64,000 nt of DNA from Clostridium_AD estertheticum_D (GCF_018861295.1 NZ_JAHLDM010000005.1:62001-126000); one strand, 5' to 3'; shown: positions 52,999-62,205, counted from the stretch's first letter. Numbers and translations are program-made. Notes: generated from the letters alone by a model not told the origin.

Positions 52999-54237
52999 AT
53001 GAAGTATAAAAGAATATTATTAGTAGGTATGTCTCTTGCAATGACTTTAAGTATTGCTTGCAGTCAAAAGGGACCAGATAAAGTTATAAGCGATTATAAT
53101 ATAAAAGCAAAAGAGCTTAGTCAACCAGTGAAGAAAGTTAGTGATGCCAATAATATAATGGCATTTAGAATGCTAAAGTCAACTCTAGGTGTAAATAAAA
53201 ATATAAACACTATTATATCACCAATGAGTTTAAGTACTGTTTTGTCTATTACACAAAATGGAGCTGGTGGTAGTACTAAGGAAGAAATGAAGAAGGCTAT
53301 TGAATTGTCAGGAATTGATGATAAAACTATTAATGACGAATACAAAAATATCATAGCAAATTTTAACAGTATAGAAGGACTGAAAGTTAAAATGGCAAAC
53401 TCCATATGGATTGATAAAGGTACAGAAATTAAAGAAACATTTAAAAACATGGGTAAAAAATATTATGAATCAGAAATTAGGGACGTAGATTTTTCTAAAA
53501 GTAAAACTACAGACACTATAAATACGTGGATAGCTAAGCATACTGCAGGGAAAATCAAAAAAATCGTAGACAAATTTGATTATGATACCGCAATGGTTTT
53601 AGTTAATACTCTGTATTTTAAAGGAGACTGGGCGGTACCTTTTAAAAAGGAGAACACTCAGAAGAAGGACTTTAATTTGTCAAATGGTAGTAGTAAAAAG
53701 ATTGATATGATGAATGGCGATATTAATGTAGAATATTTAAAAGAGAATAATTTTGAAGCAATAAGGATACCTTATAAAGACAAAAAATTTGGTATGTATG
53801 TTTTACTACCAAATGCAAACAGTAGTGTTGAATCATTAATGAAGGAAATGAGTTATGAAAACTGGAATAAGTGGAAAAAACAATTTAAAGCTGAAGAACG
53901 TATTGTTGAAATGCCAAAACTTCACATAGAATATGAGCAAGAGCTAAATAAAATGTTAATGGGCTATGGAATGAAAAGAGCGTTTAAACCTGGGGCAGAT
54001 TTTTCAAAGATGAGCAAGGATAATGATTTATACATATCTCTTGTTAAACAAAAGTGTTATATAGATGTAGATGAGAAGGGAACTGAGGCCGCAGCGTCCA
54101 CTGCTGTAATTATGAAGGAAACATCAGTTAAACCTCTTGAGTTAAATAAATTTATTGCAAATAGACCGTTCATATATGTCATTACGGACAATAAAACAGA
54201 TTCTATTTTATTCATGGGAAATGTTGAAAAACCTTAA
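52999..54237 (+). CDS. Serpin-family lipoprotein
   Basis: This 412-residue exported serpin has a lipoprotein signal ending LSIACSQ (Cys21), so it should be anchored outside the membrane. The serpin fold landmarks are ISPMSLSTVLSI, VLVNTLYFKGDW and RPFIYVITD. The hinge VDEKGTEAAASTAVIM fits the inhibitory consensus (P17-P8 rich in Ala), so it is probably a functional suicide inhibitor. Counting from the hinge Glu (359, P17) puts P1-P1' near Thr375-Ser376, with Lys373 close. Target proteases are unknown. RBS AAGGTGAGG. It is flanked by housekeeping genes. Confidence 0.92.
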   Translation: MKYKRILLVGMSLAMTLSIACSQKGPDKVISDYNIKAKELSQPVKKVSDANNIMAFRMLKSTLGVNKNINTIISPMSLSTVLSITQNGAGGSTKEEMKKAIELSGIDDKTINDEYKNIIANFNSIEGLKVKMANSIWIDKGTEIKETFKNMGKKYYESEIRDVDFSKSKTTDTINTWIAKHTAGKIKKIVDKFDYDTAMVLVNTLYFKGDWAVPFKKENTQKKDFNLSNGSSKKIDMMNGDINVEYLKENNFEAIRIPYKDKKFGMYVLLPNANSSVESLMKEMSYENWNKWKKQFKAEERIVEMPKLHIEYEQELNKMLMGYGMKRAFKPGADFSKMSKDNDLYISLVKQKCYIDVDEKGTEAAASTAVIMKETSVKPLELNKFIANRPFIYVITDNKTDSILFMGNVEKP

Positions 54238-54454
54238 AAATGTACATTAATAAATAATTAACAAAATTTTAGATAAAACTCAGAATCTACAAAAACTGAG
54301 AATCTTAAATAGAGTGGATTAAAATTATGAAATAGGATATAATTAACACAATATATCATTTCAAAAAATTCAGTGGATAGTATACACGTTTTAAATTTCC
54401 ATGATATTTATAAAATAGATATTACATATGAAATACCCTTCGGAGGTGCAGATT

Positions 54455-55924
54455 TTGATAAATAAAGATTTCGAGAATATTACAGTTGTCGAGCTAAGGC
54501 AGCGATGTAAAGAACTTGGTATTAAAAATATTTCTAAACTTAAAAAAAGTGAGTTAATTGTAGAAATCAACAAGGCATCACAAGTTTCTATGCAAAAAGA
54601 TGGAGTAATTTTAAGAGAAAAGATAAGCCCCAAAAGCTCTTCTACAGTTGAAGAAAATGTTATAGATAATTCAGAAAAACATATCGAAACAAATTCAGCT
54701 CCAATTACTAAACCTACTTCTAATGAAAATATTGATACAGGTTTTAAAAATCAAAATGAAAATAAAAAAGAACAATTGCAAGAAATGATAAATGAATCAG
54801 GGTCGGCAAGAGGCGTGCTCGAAATAATTGAAAATAATAGCTATGGTTTTCTAAGAGGACACAATTATCTATCGGGTTCTGATGATATTTATGTTTCACC
54901 ATCTCAAATTAGAAGATTTAATTTAAAGACAGGTGATGAAGTAGAAGGTAAAGTTAGAACACCTAAGGAAGGCGAAAAATTCAAAGCTTTACTATACGTA
55001 CTGAAGGTAAATGGAGAAAATCCAGAGAGAGCAGTAGGTAGAAAACCTTTTGAAAAGCTAACCCCTATTTATCCAACACAAAGGCTTATACTTGAAACTA
55101 ATGCAGCCGATTTATCTTCAAGAATGATGGATATTATTTCCCCTATAGGTAAAGGACAAAGAGGCATAATTGTAGCACAGCCAAAAGCAGGAAAAACGAC
55201 ACTTCTTAAAAAAATCGCTAATAGTATCTCGATAAATCATCCAAAAGTAAAATTAATAGTTGTTTTAATAGATGAAAGACCAGAAGAAGTAACTGACATG
55301 CAGAGATCTATTAAAGGCGAAGTTATATATTCAACATTTGATGAAGAACCAGATCATCATACAAAAGTAGCTTCTATGGTGCTTGAAAGAGCTAAAAGAA
55401 TGGTTGAACAAGGTCAAGATGTAGTTATCTTACTAGATAGTTTAACTAGGCTTGCTAGGGCTTACAATTTAACTATAACACCTTCTGGAAGAACTTTATC
55501 TGGAGGACTTGATCCTAGCGCGCTTTTGATGCCAAAAAAATTCTTTGGAGCAGCTAGAAATATTGAAGAGGGCGGAAGTTTAACTATACTTGCGACAGCT
55601 CTCGTAGAAACAGGAAGCAGAATGGATGATATGATTTTTGAAGAATTTAAGGGAACTGGTAATATGGAAGTTCACTTGGATAGAAAACTTCAAGAAAGAA
55701 GAATATTCCCAGCTGTTGATATCTACAAATCAGGGACAAGAAGAGAAGATTTATTGCTTACAAAGATTGAGATGGAGACTATATATAATTTAAGAAAAAT
55801 AATGTATAGAGAAGGCAATGCTTTGGGCGTAACGGAAAAACTTCTTAATTTATTATCTACGACTAAGAGCAATAAGGAATTTTTAGAAATGATAAATAAG
55901 AATTTTGAATTATTAGCTAGATAA
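54455..55924 (+). CDS. rho: Transcription termination factor Rho
   Basis: This 489-residue RNA-dependent hexameric ATPase ends transcription. The N-terminal Rho-N motif (VVELRQRCKELGI) is followed by a polar insert of about 70 residues, the cold-shock-like RNA-binding domain (GVLEIIENNSYGFLRG), and the ATPase core with Walker A PKAGKTTLL at about 243-251. The start is TTG at 54455, six bases after GGAGGTG; an upstream in-frame ATG at 54428 would place that RBS inside the gene. Confidence 0.93.
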   Translation: MINKDFENITVVELRQRCKELGIKNISKLKKSELIVEINKASQVSMQKDGVILREKISPKSSSTVEENVIDNSEKHIETNSAPITKPTSNENIDTGFKNQNENKKEQLQEMINESGSARGVLEIIENNSYGFLRGHNYLSGSDDIYVSPSQIRRFNLKTGDEVEGKVRTPKEGEKFKALLYVLKVNGENPERAVGRKPFEKLTPIYPTQRLILETNAADLSSRMMDIISPIGKGQRGIIVAQPKAGKTTLLKKIANSISINHPKVKLIVVLIDERPEEVTDMQRSIKGEVIYSTFDEEPDHHTKVASMVLERAKRMVEQGQDVVILLDSLTRLARAYNLTITPSGRTLSGGLDPSALLMPKKFFGAARNIEEGGSLTILATALVETGSRMDDMIFEEFKGTGNMEVHLDRKLQERRIFPAVDIYKSGTRREDLLLTKIEMETIYNLRKIMYREGNALGVTEKLLNLLSTTKSNKEFLEMINKNFELLAR

Positions 55925-55974
55925 TATGCAGCTCTGCAGGAGCTGATTAAAGTAAGTAGTATAAACTATTTAAA

Positions 55975-56023
55975 CGGCATATAAAAAGATAGTATAATTA
56001 TTTTCTATCTTAATTATATGCCG
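55975..56023 (+). terminator. Hairpin downstream of rho
   Basis: CGGCATATAA (55975-55984) pairs with TTATATGCCG (56014-56023), with an inner AAGATAG/CTATCTT stem. The following T-tract is interrupted. Confidence 0.65.
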
Positions 56024-56045
56024 CTTATTATTTTATAAATGAAAA

Positions 56046-56075
56046 AATGGAAAAGATAATTAAATCTTTTCCATT
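56046..56075 (-). terminator. rpmE terminator
   Basis: AATGGAAAAGAT and ATCTTTTCCATT form a perfect 12-bp stem. Read on the minus strand it is followed by six Ts. Confidence 0.87.
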
Positions 56076-56081
56076 ACTATA

Positions 56082-56309
56082 TTATTCTACATCTTCATTT
56101 TTTATGTTAAATTTCTTCATGAATCTATCAACTCTTCCGCCGGCATCAATATTCTTTTGCTTACCAGTATAGAATGGATGGCAATTAGAACATACGTCTA
56201 CTTTAAGTTCTTGTTTAGTAGATCCTGTAGTAAAAGTGTTTCCACATGCGCATTTAACGATTGTATCGTGATGATATTCTGGTTGTATTTCTTTTTGCAT
56301 ATTTTTCAC
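56082..56309 (-). CDS. rpmE: 50S ribosomal protein L31
   Basis: This 75-residue zinc-type L31 has a first Cys pair in VKCACGNTF and a second in VCSNCHPFYTG. FYTGKQKNIDAGGRVDRF is the family core. RBS AGAGGTG. It is convergent with rho, an order common in Firmicutes (rho-rpmE), but here the genes face each other. Confidence 0.95.
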   Translation of the reverse strand: MKNMQKEIQPEYHHDTIVKCACGNTFTTGSTKQELKVDVCSNCHPFYTGKQKNIDAGGRVDRFMKKFNIKNEDVE

Positions 56310-56463
56310 CTCTTTTTAAAATAAATATATACCCGTATTGTCAACTATTCAATTTTATCATATAATTAATAATTAAGTCAATAAGAATAAAATTATTTTT
56401 TTACTTTATTATATAGTATATATTTGATAAAATATATATGGTTAAAATTTTTATTTGATTTAA
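56310..56463. other. AT-rich spacer between rpmE and repeat copy C
   Basis: It contains the rpmE promoter region on the minus strand and AT-rich sequence. No gene or clear motif is seen. Confidence 0.45.
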
Positions 56464-56612
56464 TGACATTTTAGAAGGAAAGTCTCCCACTTCTATAAGT
56501 GGCAGTTAATTACATTAGCAGAAATAAAACTTTAGTGGGAATATAAATTTCCTTCTGAAGTCGTCAATGCATCTTCTAGGTCATTGTTTCAGCGACCCAG
56601 GAGATGATTTAA
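56464..56612 (+). repeat. Dispersed foldable intergenic element, copy C (longest)
   Basis: TGACATTTTAGAAGGAAAG is followed by a perfect hairpin CCACTT-CTAT-AAGTGG (56487-56502), a 35-nt insert absent from copy A, then TTTCCTTCTGAAGTCGTC, and finally GACCCAGGAGATGATTTAA. TTAGAAGGA (56471-56479) pairs with TCCTTCTGA (56550-56558). It ends 42 bp before the tdk start, in its leader. Confidence 0.8.
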
Positions 56613-56654
56613 CTGTAATTTTAAGAGGCGGTTGAATAAACTGGAGGTATAAAT

Positions 56655-57239
56655 ATGTACGGACCAAAAAATCATGGCTGGGTGGAAGTTATTATAGGAC
56701 CTATGTACAGTGGAAAATCTGAGGAACTTATACGTAGAATAAGAAGAACTAAAATTGCAAAGCAGAAAGTGCAGGTTTTTAAACCGGAAATTGACGATAG
56801 ATATAGTAAAGACGATGTGGTATCTCACTGTGGAGAAAAGGAAGAAGCAGTTAGGGTTAAGAATAGCTTGCAAATATTAGATCTTTTAGATGCTGATACA
56901 CAAGTTATTGCCATCGATGAGGTACAGTTTTTTGACAAGGGCATTATAGATATAATTACATCACTTGCCGATAATAACAAAAGAGTTATATGTGCGGGAC
57001 TAGATATGGATTTTAGAGGTGAACCATTCGGACCTATACCAGCACTACTCGCAATAGCGGAATTTGTTGATAAAATTCAAGCGATTTGTGTAGTGTGTGG
57101 TAATCCTGCTACTAGAACTCAACGTCTAATTAATGGGAAGCCGGCTAAATATGAAGATAAAATTGTATTGATTGGGGCTACGGAGTCATATGAAGCAAGA
57201 TGTAGAAAGTGTCACATTGTACCTAAAGAGGGGGTTTAA
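56655..57239 (+). CDS. tdk: Thymidine kinase
   Basis: This 194-residue type II thymidine kinase phosphorylates thymidine for salvage. The P-loop is IIGPMYSGKSEELIRR, and the catalytic region AIDEVQFFD. The zinc ribbon has CVVCGNPATRTQR and CRKCH. GATESYEARCR is the substrate lasso end. RBS CTGGAGG. It starts a run of tightly spaced genes (DUF1385, prmC, prfA), 2 bp before the next. Confidence 0.95.
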   Translation: MYGPKNHGWVEVIIGPMYSGKSEELIRRIRRTKIAKQKVQVFKPEIDDRYSKDDVVSHCGEKEEAVRVKNSLQILDLLDADTQVIAIDEVQFFDKGIIDIITSLADNNKRVICAGLDMDFRGEPFGPIPALLAIAEFVDKIQAICVVCGNPATRTQRLINGKPAKYEDKIVLIGATESYEARCRKCHIVPKEGV

Positions 57240-57241
57240 CT

Positions 57242-58147
57242 ATGGCTAGAAATACAAGTGTTGGAGGCCAAGCAGTAATTGAAGGGGTTATGATGAGGGG
57301 GCTTGCAGGAATTGCAACCGCTGTGAGAACTGAGCAAGGAGAAATCGTAGTTGAGAAAAAAAGTTACACATCATATACTAAGAAGAATAAATTGGTAGGC
57401 CTACCAATAATAAGAGGATTCATTTCTTTAATTGAATCATTAATTATAGGCGTAAAGACATTAAATTATTCAGCTTCTTTTTTTGAGGAGGAAGGTGAAC
57501 CTTCAAAATTAGATAAATGCATACAAAAATTGTTCAAAGAGAAAAGTAATGATGTAGTTATGGCGATATCTCTTGTAATTTCTTTGGCTCTATCTGTAGG
57601 ATTGTTTTTTATTGTGCCAACCTTTGTGGCTAATTTGTTTAGTAAATTGGGTACAAGTACAATGGGTATGAATATTGTAGAGGGAATTATTAGAGTTTTA
57701 ATATTTTTGTTATATGTGTATCTAATAGGGAAAATGGAAGATATTAAGAGGGTGTATGAGTATCACGGTGCAGAACATAAAACTATATTTTGTTATGAGA
57801 ACGAAGTTGAATTAACTCCAGAAAATGCGGCTAAATTCGGAAGGCTACATCCAAGATGTGGAACAAATTTTTTGTTTCTAGTTATGATAGTTAGCATTAT
57901 AGTGTTCTCTTTAACTGGTTGGAACTCAATTGGAGAAAGAATAATGTATAGAATTATATTACTTCCTTTCATTTCAGGCATAAGTTATGAAATTATTAAA
58001 TGGATGGGGAAAAGCAAAAGTAACTTATCTAAAATTCTTTCTTATCCAGGACTTAAATTACAAAACTTAACTACAAGAGAACCGGATTTATCTCAATTAG
58101 AAGTGGCAATAAGAGCACTTAAAGTTGCAGAAGGAATTGTAGATTAA
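57242..58147 (+). CDS. DUF1385 membrane protein (YqhQ-like)
   Basis: This 301-residue protein opens TSVGGQAVIEGVMMRG, the diagnostic DUF1385 start. Two or three hydrophobic spans lie around 105-170 and 205-250, and EYHGAEHKTIFCYE with HPRCGTNFLFLV are the conserved His/Cys motifs. A possible metal site is suggested by these residues. The family is often encoded next to prmC/prfA in clostridia, as here; its function is unknown. Confidence 0.88.
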   Translation: MARNTSVGGQAVIEGVMMRGLAGIATAVRTEQGEIVVEKKSYTSYTKKNKLVGLPIIRGFISLIESLIIGVKTLNYSASFFEEEGEPSKLDKCIQKLFKEKSNDVVMAISLVISLALSVGLFFIVPTFVANLFSKLGTSTMGMNIVEGIIRVLIFLLYVYLIGKMEDIKRVYEYHGAEHKTIFCYENEVELTPENAAKFGRLHPRCGTNFLFLVMIVSIIVFSLTGWNSIGERIMYRIILLPFISGISYEIIKWMGKSKSNLSKILSYPGLKLQNLTTREPDLSQLEVAIRALKVAEGIVD

Positions 58148-58192
58148 TTAGTATAAAACATAGAAATTATGAATAATATTTACACGAAATGA

Positions 58193-59080
58193 ATGGAGGT
58201 TGTGAAAATTAATATAGAAAAAGAAAATACTATACAGGAAGTACTTTTAGAGTCATATGAAATTTTAAAAAAGGTCAATATTGAAAGTTATTTGTTAGAT
58301 TCACAACTTTTGCTTGGTAAAGTTTTAAAAAAGGATAAATTGTTCATAATGATTAATAGAGACATTAAAATTAGTATAGAACAAGAAAATGAGTTTTTTA
58401 GGTTGATTAAGATTAGAAAAAATAAAATGCCTATAAAATACATTCTTGGCGAGTGCGAATTTATGGGAATGGATTTCATAGTAAGGCCAGGAGTTTTAAT
58501 ACCAAGACCCGATACTGAAATTTTGGTTGAGGAAGTAATTAAATATATAAAGGAAAAAGGTCTCACGCAAATATGTGATGTTTGTACTGGAAGTGGAGCT
58601 ATTGGTATATCAATAGCTGAGTTTATTAAAGAAACCCTGGTAACGCTTTATGATATATCAGAAGATGCTTTAGCTGTGGCAAAGCTAAATATAGAAAGAT
58701 TTAAATTGTCTAAAAGAATTAATATAGATCGGAGTGATTTGCTACAAGTAGCAATAAATCAACATATAAAATTTGAAGTAATAGTTTCTAATCCGCCCTA
58801 TATAAGAAAAGAGGTTATACCTACTCTAATGGATGATGTAAAAGGTTATGAACCATTTATAGCACTATGCGGTGGGGAAGATGGTCTTGATTTTTATAGG
58901 AGAATTACAAAAGAAAGCATATTAGTTTTAGAAAAAGGTGGACTTTTAGCTTTTGAAATAGGATATGATCAAAAAGAAGCAGTTACAGATATCTTGCTTA
59001 AATCAGGATTTAATAATATAGAATGTATTAAAGATTTATCGGGAAATGATAGGGTTATTAAAGCTACATTAGTGGATTAA
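58193..59080 (+). CDS. prmC: Release factor glutamine methyltransferase
   Basis: This protein of about 295 residues methylates the GGQ glutamine of release factors, and prfA lies just downstream. VCTGSGAIGISIAEF is the SAM-binding loop and SNPPYIRKE the catalytic NPPY motif. The start is uncertain: ATG at 58193 contains the GGAGG RBS, GTG at 58202 is only two bases after it, and ATT at 58208 is best spaced. The body begins near INIEKENTIQ in all cases. Confidence 0.92.
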   Translation: MEVVKINIEKENTIQEVLLESYEILKKVNIESYLLDSQLLLGKVLKKDKLFIMINRDIKISIEQENEFFRLIKIRKNKMPIKYILGECEFMGMDFIVRPGVLIPRPDTEILVEEVIKYIKEKGLTQICDVCTGSGAIGISIAEFIKETLVTLYDISEDALAVAKLNIERFKLSKRINIDRSDLLQVAINQHIKFEVIVSNPPYIRKEVIPTLMDDVKGYEPFIALCGGEDGLDFYRRITKESILVLEKGGLLAFEIGYDQKEAVTDILLKSGFNNIECIKDLSGNDRVIKATLVD

Positions 59081-59198
59081 TTATCTAACGGAATAGTTGT
59101 TATAAGAGAGAAATGATTGGATAGAAGCAATTTGTATATTGCATCTGATTATGATATAATTAACTAATGTGAAAATATATATACGGAGTGATAAAAAA

Positions 59199-60275
59199 AT
59201 GTTAGATAGACTTGATTTTACGGAAAATAAATATGATGAACTTTCAATAAAAATTAGTGATCCGTTGGTTATTGCTAATCAAAAAGAATGGCAAAAACTA
59301 TGTAAAGAACATGCGGGACTTGAAATAATTGTTACAAAATATAGAATATATAAAAATGCAAAACAAGATTTAGAAACAAATAAAGAAATGCTTAAAGAAG
59401 AATCAGATAAAGAAATGAAAGATATGATTCAAGAGGAAATTAAAGAATTAAATGAAATTAAGGAAACGATGCAGGAAGAATTAAGAATTTTACTTTTGCC
59501 TAAGGACCCAAATGATGAGAGAAACGTATTTGTGGAAATTAGAGCAGGAGCTGGTGGAGATGAAGCCGCACTGTTTGCAGCAAATCTATTTAGAATGTAT
59601 ACAAGATATGCAGAACGTAATAGATGGAAAGTTGAAGTTATGAGTGCTAATGAAACTGATATTGGTGGATTCAAAGAAATAGTATTTATGATAAAAGGTG
59701 AATCTACATATAGTAAATTCAAATACGAAAGTGGAGTGCATAGAGTTCAAAGAGTACCAGACACAGAGTCGAGTGGAAGGATTCATACGTCTACAGCAAC
59801 TGTAGCAGTTTTACCTGAAGTTGATGATGTAGATATTGAAGTTAGTGCAAATGATTTAAGAATAGATGTGTTTAGAGCATCTGGTAATGGAGGACAATGC
59901 GTTAATACAACAGATTCAGCAGTAAGAATGACGCATATTCCAACAGGGCTTGTAGTTTCTTGCCAGGATGAAAAATCCCAATTAAAAAATAAAGAAAAAG
60001 CTCTAAAGATACTGAAATCTAGATTATTTGACAGAGCTGAAGCTGAGAGATCAGCAGGAATAGCTGAAGAGAGAAAGAGTCAAGTAGGTACTGGAGATAG
60101 AAGTGAGAGGATAAGAACATATAATTATGCTCAAGGCAGGATAACAGATCATAGAATCGGGTTAACTTTGTATAAATTAGATGCTTTTCTTGATGGAGAC
60201 ATAGATGAAATGCTGAATAGCTTAATAACTGCTGATCAAGCAGAAAAGATGAAAGCAATGGGAAATAATAACTAA
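59199..60275 (+). CDS. prfA: Peptide chain release factor 1
   Basis: This 358-residue factor reads UAA and UAG stop codons. The peptidyl-hydrolysis loop ASGNGGQCVNTTDSA carries the GGQ motif modified by PrmC. RAGAGGDEAALFAANL is the domain 2 landmark. ATG at 59199 follows GGAGTG; upstream in-frame codons from 59169 are not supported. Confidence 0.96.
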   Translation: MLDRLDFTENKYDELSIKISDPLVIANQKEWQKLCKEHAGLEIIVTKYRIYKNAKQDLETNKEMLKEESDKEMKDMIQEEIKELNEIKETMQEELRILLLPKDPNDERNVFVEIRAGAGGDEAALFAANLFRMYTRYAERNRWKVEVMSANETDIGGFKEIVFMIKGESTYSKFKYESGVHRVQRVPDTESSGRIHTSTATVAVLPEVDDVDIEVSANDLRIDVFRASGNGGQCVNTTDSAVRMTHIPTGLVVSCQDEKSQLKNKEKALKILKSRLFDRAEAERSAGIAEERKSQVGTGDRSERIRTYNYAQGRITDHRIGLTLYKLDAFLDGDIDEMLNSLITADQAEKMKAMGNNN

Positions 60276-60303
60276 AGTATTATTATGAGTGAAAGGTGAA
60301 ATT

Positions 60304-60879
60304 ATGAATATAAATAAAGCCATTAGAAAGCAAAAAAAAACTTATAAAAGGTTTATGCTATCAATGTGCTTTATTTTTGTTTTATTACCAATTGCACTAA
60401 TGATATCAAATATTATGAGTATGTTTTTTATAATTTATTTGATTTGCATAGAGGTAATGATTACTTTTGTGTTACTTCTTAGAATTAATGAAGAATATAT
60501 TGATTTCAAACAGAATGGTTATAAAATCAGTATATGGTGTGGAATAACAAGAGTTAAATTTATAATTATATGTAAAAAAGTTGATTTAGTGCATACAGAG
60601 GGTCATGGTAGGAATTTGAAAATTATTATAATAACAAAATCGGGGTTTAGAAACAAAAGAATTCGTCCTGTGGATATAAATTTTTTTATGAAATACCCTT
60701 ATGTAGCTAAAATGTATATTGAAATTAAGACTCAAAATCCGGAAAAAACATATTACTATTTTGTAATTAATAATGGTGGATTTAGAAAATATAGTTTATT
60801 AAATGATTTATATAAAACTTGTAACCAAGCAGTGTTTTCGGATGATGCTATAGAAAATATAAAAGAATATAGAGAATAG
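60304..60879 (+). CDS. Unrecognised membrane protein with two adjacent spans
   Basis: This 191-residue protein has a basic N-terminus, two hydrophobic segments (about 18-36 and 41-60) forming a hairpin, and a cytoplasmic-type domain of about 130 residues. That domain is rich in beta-prone Ile/Lys stretches (KFIIICKKVDLVHTEGHG) and ends in helices. The topology resembles small PH-like membrane proteins, but no family motif is clear. RBS AAGGTG. It sits between prfA and sua5, 28 bp from the latter. Confidence 0.65.
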   Translation: MNINKAIRKQKKTYKRFMLSMCFIFVLLPIALMISNIMSMFFIIYLICIEVMITFVLLLRINEEYIDFKQNGYKISIWCGITRVKFIIICKKVDLVHTEGHGRNLKIIIITKSGFRNKRIRPVDINFFMKYPYVAKMYIEIKTQNPEKTYYYFVINNGGFRKYSLLNDLYKTCNQAVFSDDAIENIKEYRE

Positions 60880-60906
60880 GTGTTTATAAAATTAAGAGGT
60901 GTAAGG

Positions 60907-61953
60907 ATGGATACAAAGATTGTGATTTTAGATGTAAATAATATAGCACAAGATACAATTAATGAAGCGGGCATAGTTATAAAAGAGGGTGGATTAGTTG
61001 CTTTTCCTACAGAAACGGTTTATGGCCTTGGAGCAAATGCCTTAGATAAGACTGCTGTAGAAAAGATTTTTAAGGCGAAAGGTAGACCTCAGGATAATCC
61101 ACTTATTGTGCATGTAGCTAATCGTAATATAGAGACGCTAGTTAAGGAAGTACCAGATATAGCTAAGGAAATAATGAGTAAATACTGGCCAGGGCCAATA
61201 ACATTAATTTTCGATAAGTCTGATTTGATTCCAAATACTACGAGTGCAGGTCTTGATACTGTAGGTATACGTATGCCATCAAGTGTTATTGCGAGAAAAC
61301 TTATTGAAGCAGCTGGAACGCCTATTGCGGCTCCATCAGCTAATATATCTGGCAGACCTAGCCCTACAGAGGTGGAAAGTTGTATTGAAGATTTAAGTGG
61401 GAAGATAGAATATATTTTAGGCGGAGAGAAAAGCCAAATAGGCATTGAGTCAACAATAGTTGATTGTACATGTACTCCACTTTGCATACTTAGACCAGGA
61501 GCTATAACTATTGAGATGCTAAGAGAGATAGATGATGAAATATATATTGATAAGAATGTAATGTCTAAACCAAAAAAAGATTTTAAGCCTAAGGCGCCTG
61601 GTATGAAGTATAGGCATTATGCACCAAAAGCCCCAGTAAAAATTATATGTGGAGACATAGAAAAAACTATTGCAAAAATCAATGAAATAGTGCAAACTAA
61701 TATGGGCAACAAAAAAATAGGGATTATTGCAACTGATGAAACTAAAGATAAATATCCTTTTGGCACTGTTGTTTCTTTAGGAAATAGAAAACAGTTAGAG
61801 ACTGTGGGTAGAAACCTATTTGAAGTTTTAAGAAGTTTTGATGCTATAGATGTAGATTTAATATTATCAGAAGCCTTTGAGGAAAAGGGCCTTGGATATG
61901 CTATAATGAATAGGCTTAAGAAATCCGCAGGTTTTGATATAACTTACGTATAG
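60907..61953 (+). CDS. Threonylcarbamoyl-AMP synthase
   Basis: This 348-residue YrdC/Sua5-type enzyme makes threonylcarbamoyl-AMP for the t6A37 modification of ANN-decoding tRNAs. The YrdC domain (about 10-205) has VAFPTETVYGLGANA, KGRPQDNPLIVHV, APSANISGRPSPT and IESTIVDC. A C-terminal Sua5 domain follows, linked by APGMKYRHYAPKAPV. ATG at 60907 follows AGAGGTG. It heads the conserved Firmicute group sua5 - ywlE - rpiB - upp. Confidence 0.94.
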   Translation: MDTKIVILDVNNIAQDTINEAGIVIKEGGLVAFPTETVYGLGANALDKTAVEKIFKAKGRPQDNPLIVHVANRNIETLVKEVPDIAKEIMSKYWPGPITLIFDKSDLIPNTTSAGLDTVGIRMPSSVIARKLIEAAGTPIAAPSANISGRPSPTEVESCIEDLSGKIEYILGGEKSQIGIESTIVDCTCTPLCILRPGAITIEMLREIDDEIYIDKNVMSKPKKDFKPKAPGMKYRHYAPKAPVKIICGDIEKTIAKINEIVQTNMGNKKIGIIATDETKDKYPFGTVVSLGNRKQLETVGRNLFEVLRSFDAIDVDLILSEAFEEKGLGYAIMNRLKKSAGFDITYV

Positions 61954-62007
61954 GTAGATAAAACTTATAATTTGTATATGTTTTAGGAAAATATAAGGAG
62001 GCTGACT

Positions 62008-62205
62008 ATGGATATATTATATGTTTGTAATGAAAAAATGGAAAGAAGCTATATTTTGAAAGCTGTTTTCGATAAAATATGTATTATAAACAAAATAGTC
62101 CCCCAGGTTAGGAATATTTTATTTTCTTTAAAACAAATTAATAGTTCAAAAAATAATGTGTATTTATTATTTGATAAGATATGGAAGATAGTAGCATTTG
62201 AATAA
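62008..62205 (+). pseudogene. Decayed remnant of a low-molecular-weight (arginine) phosphatase
   Basis: This 65-residue frame has a strong AGGAGG RBS. The N-terminus MDILYVCNEKMERSYILKAV matches the YwlE start, where the P-loop is C-x5-R-S: Cys7 and Arg13-Ser14 persist, but the intervening T-G-N-T-C residues are replaced. The rest is short and unlike the family, and the catalytic Asp region is missing (normal length about 150). Its position between sua5 and rpiB is exactly where ywlE stands in Bacillus. It is probably inactive, or a repurposed small protein still translated. Confidence 0.6.

Noticed and set aside
54270..54306. Terminator after the serpin gene
   Set aside because: The pairing CTCAG/CTGAG is too short and has no T-tract.
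61089..61487. 132-codon minus-strand ORF within the Sua5-type gene
   Set aside because: Antisense shadow of the YrdC domain; no RBS.
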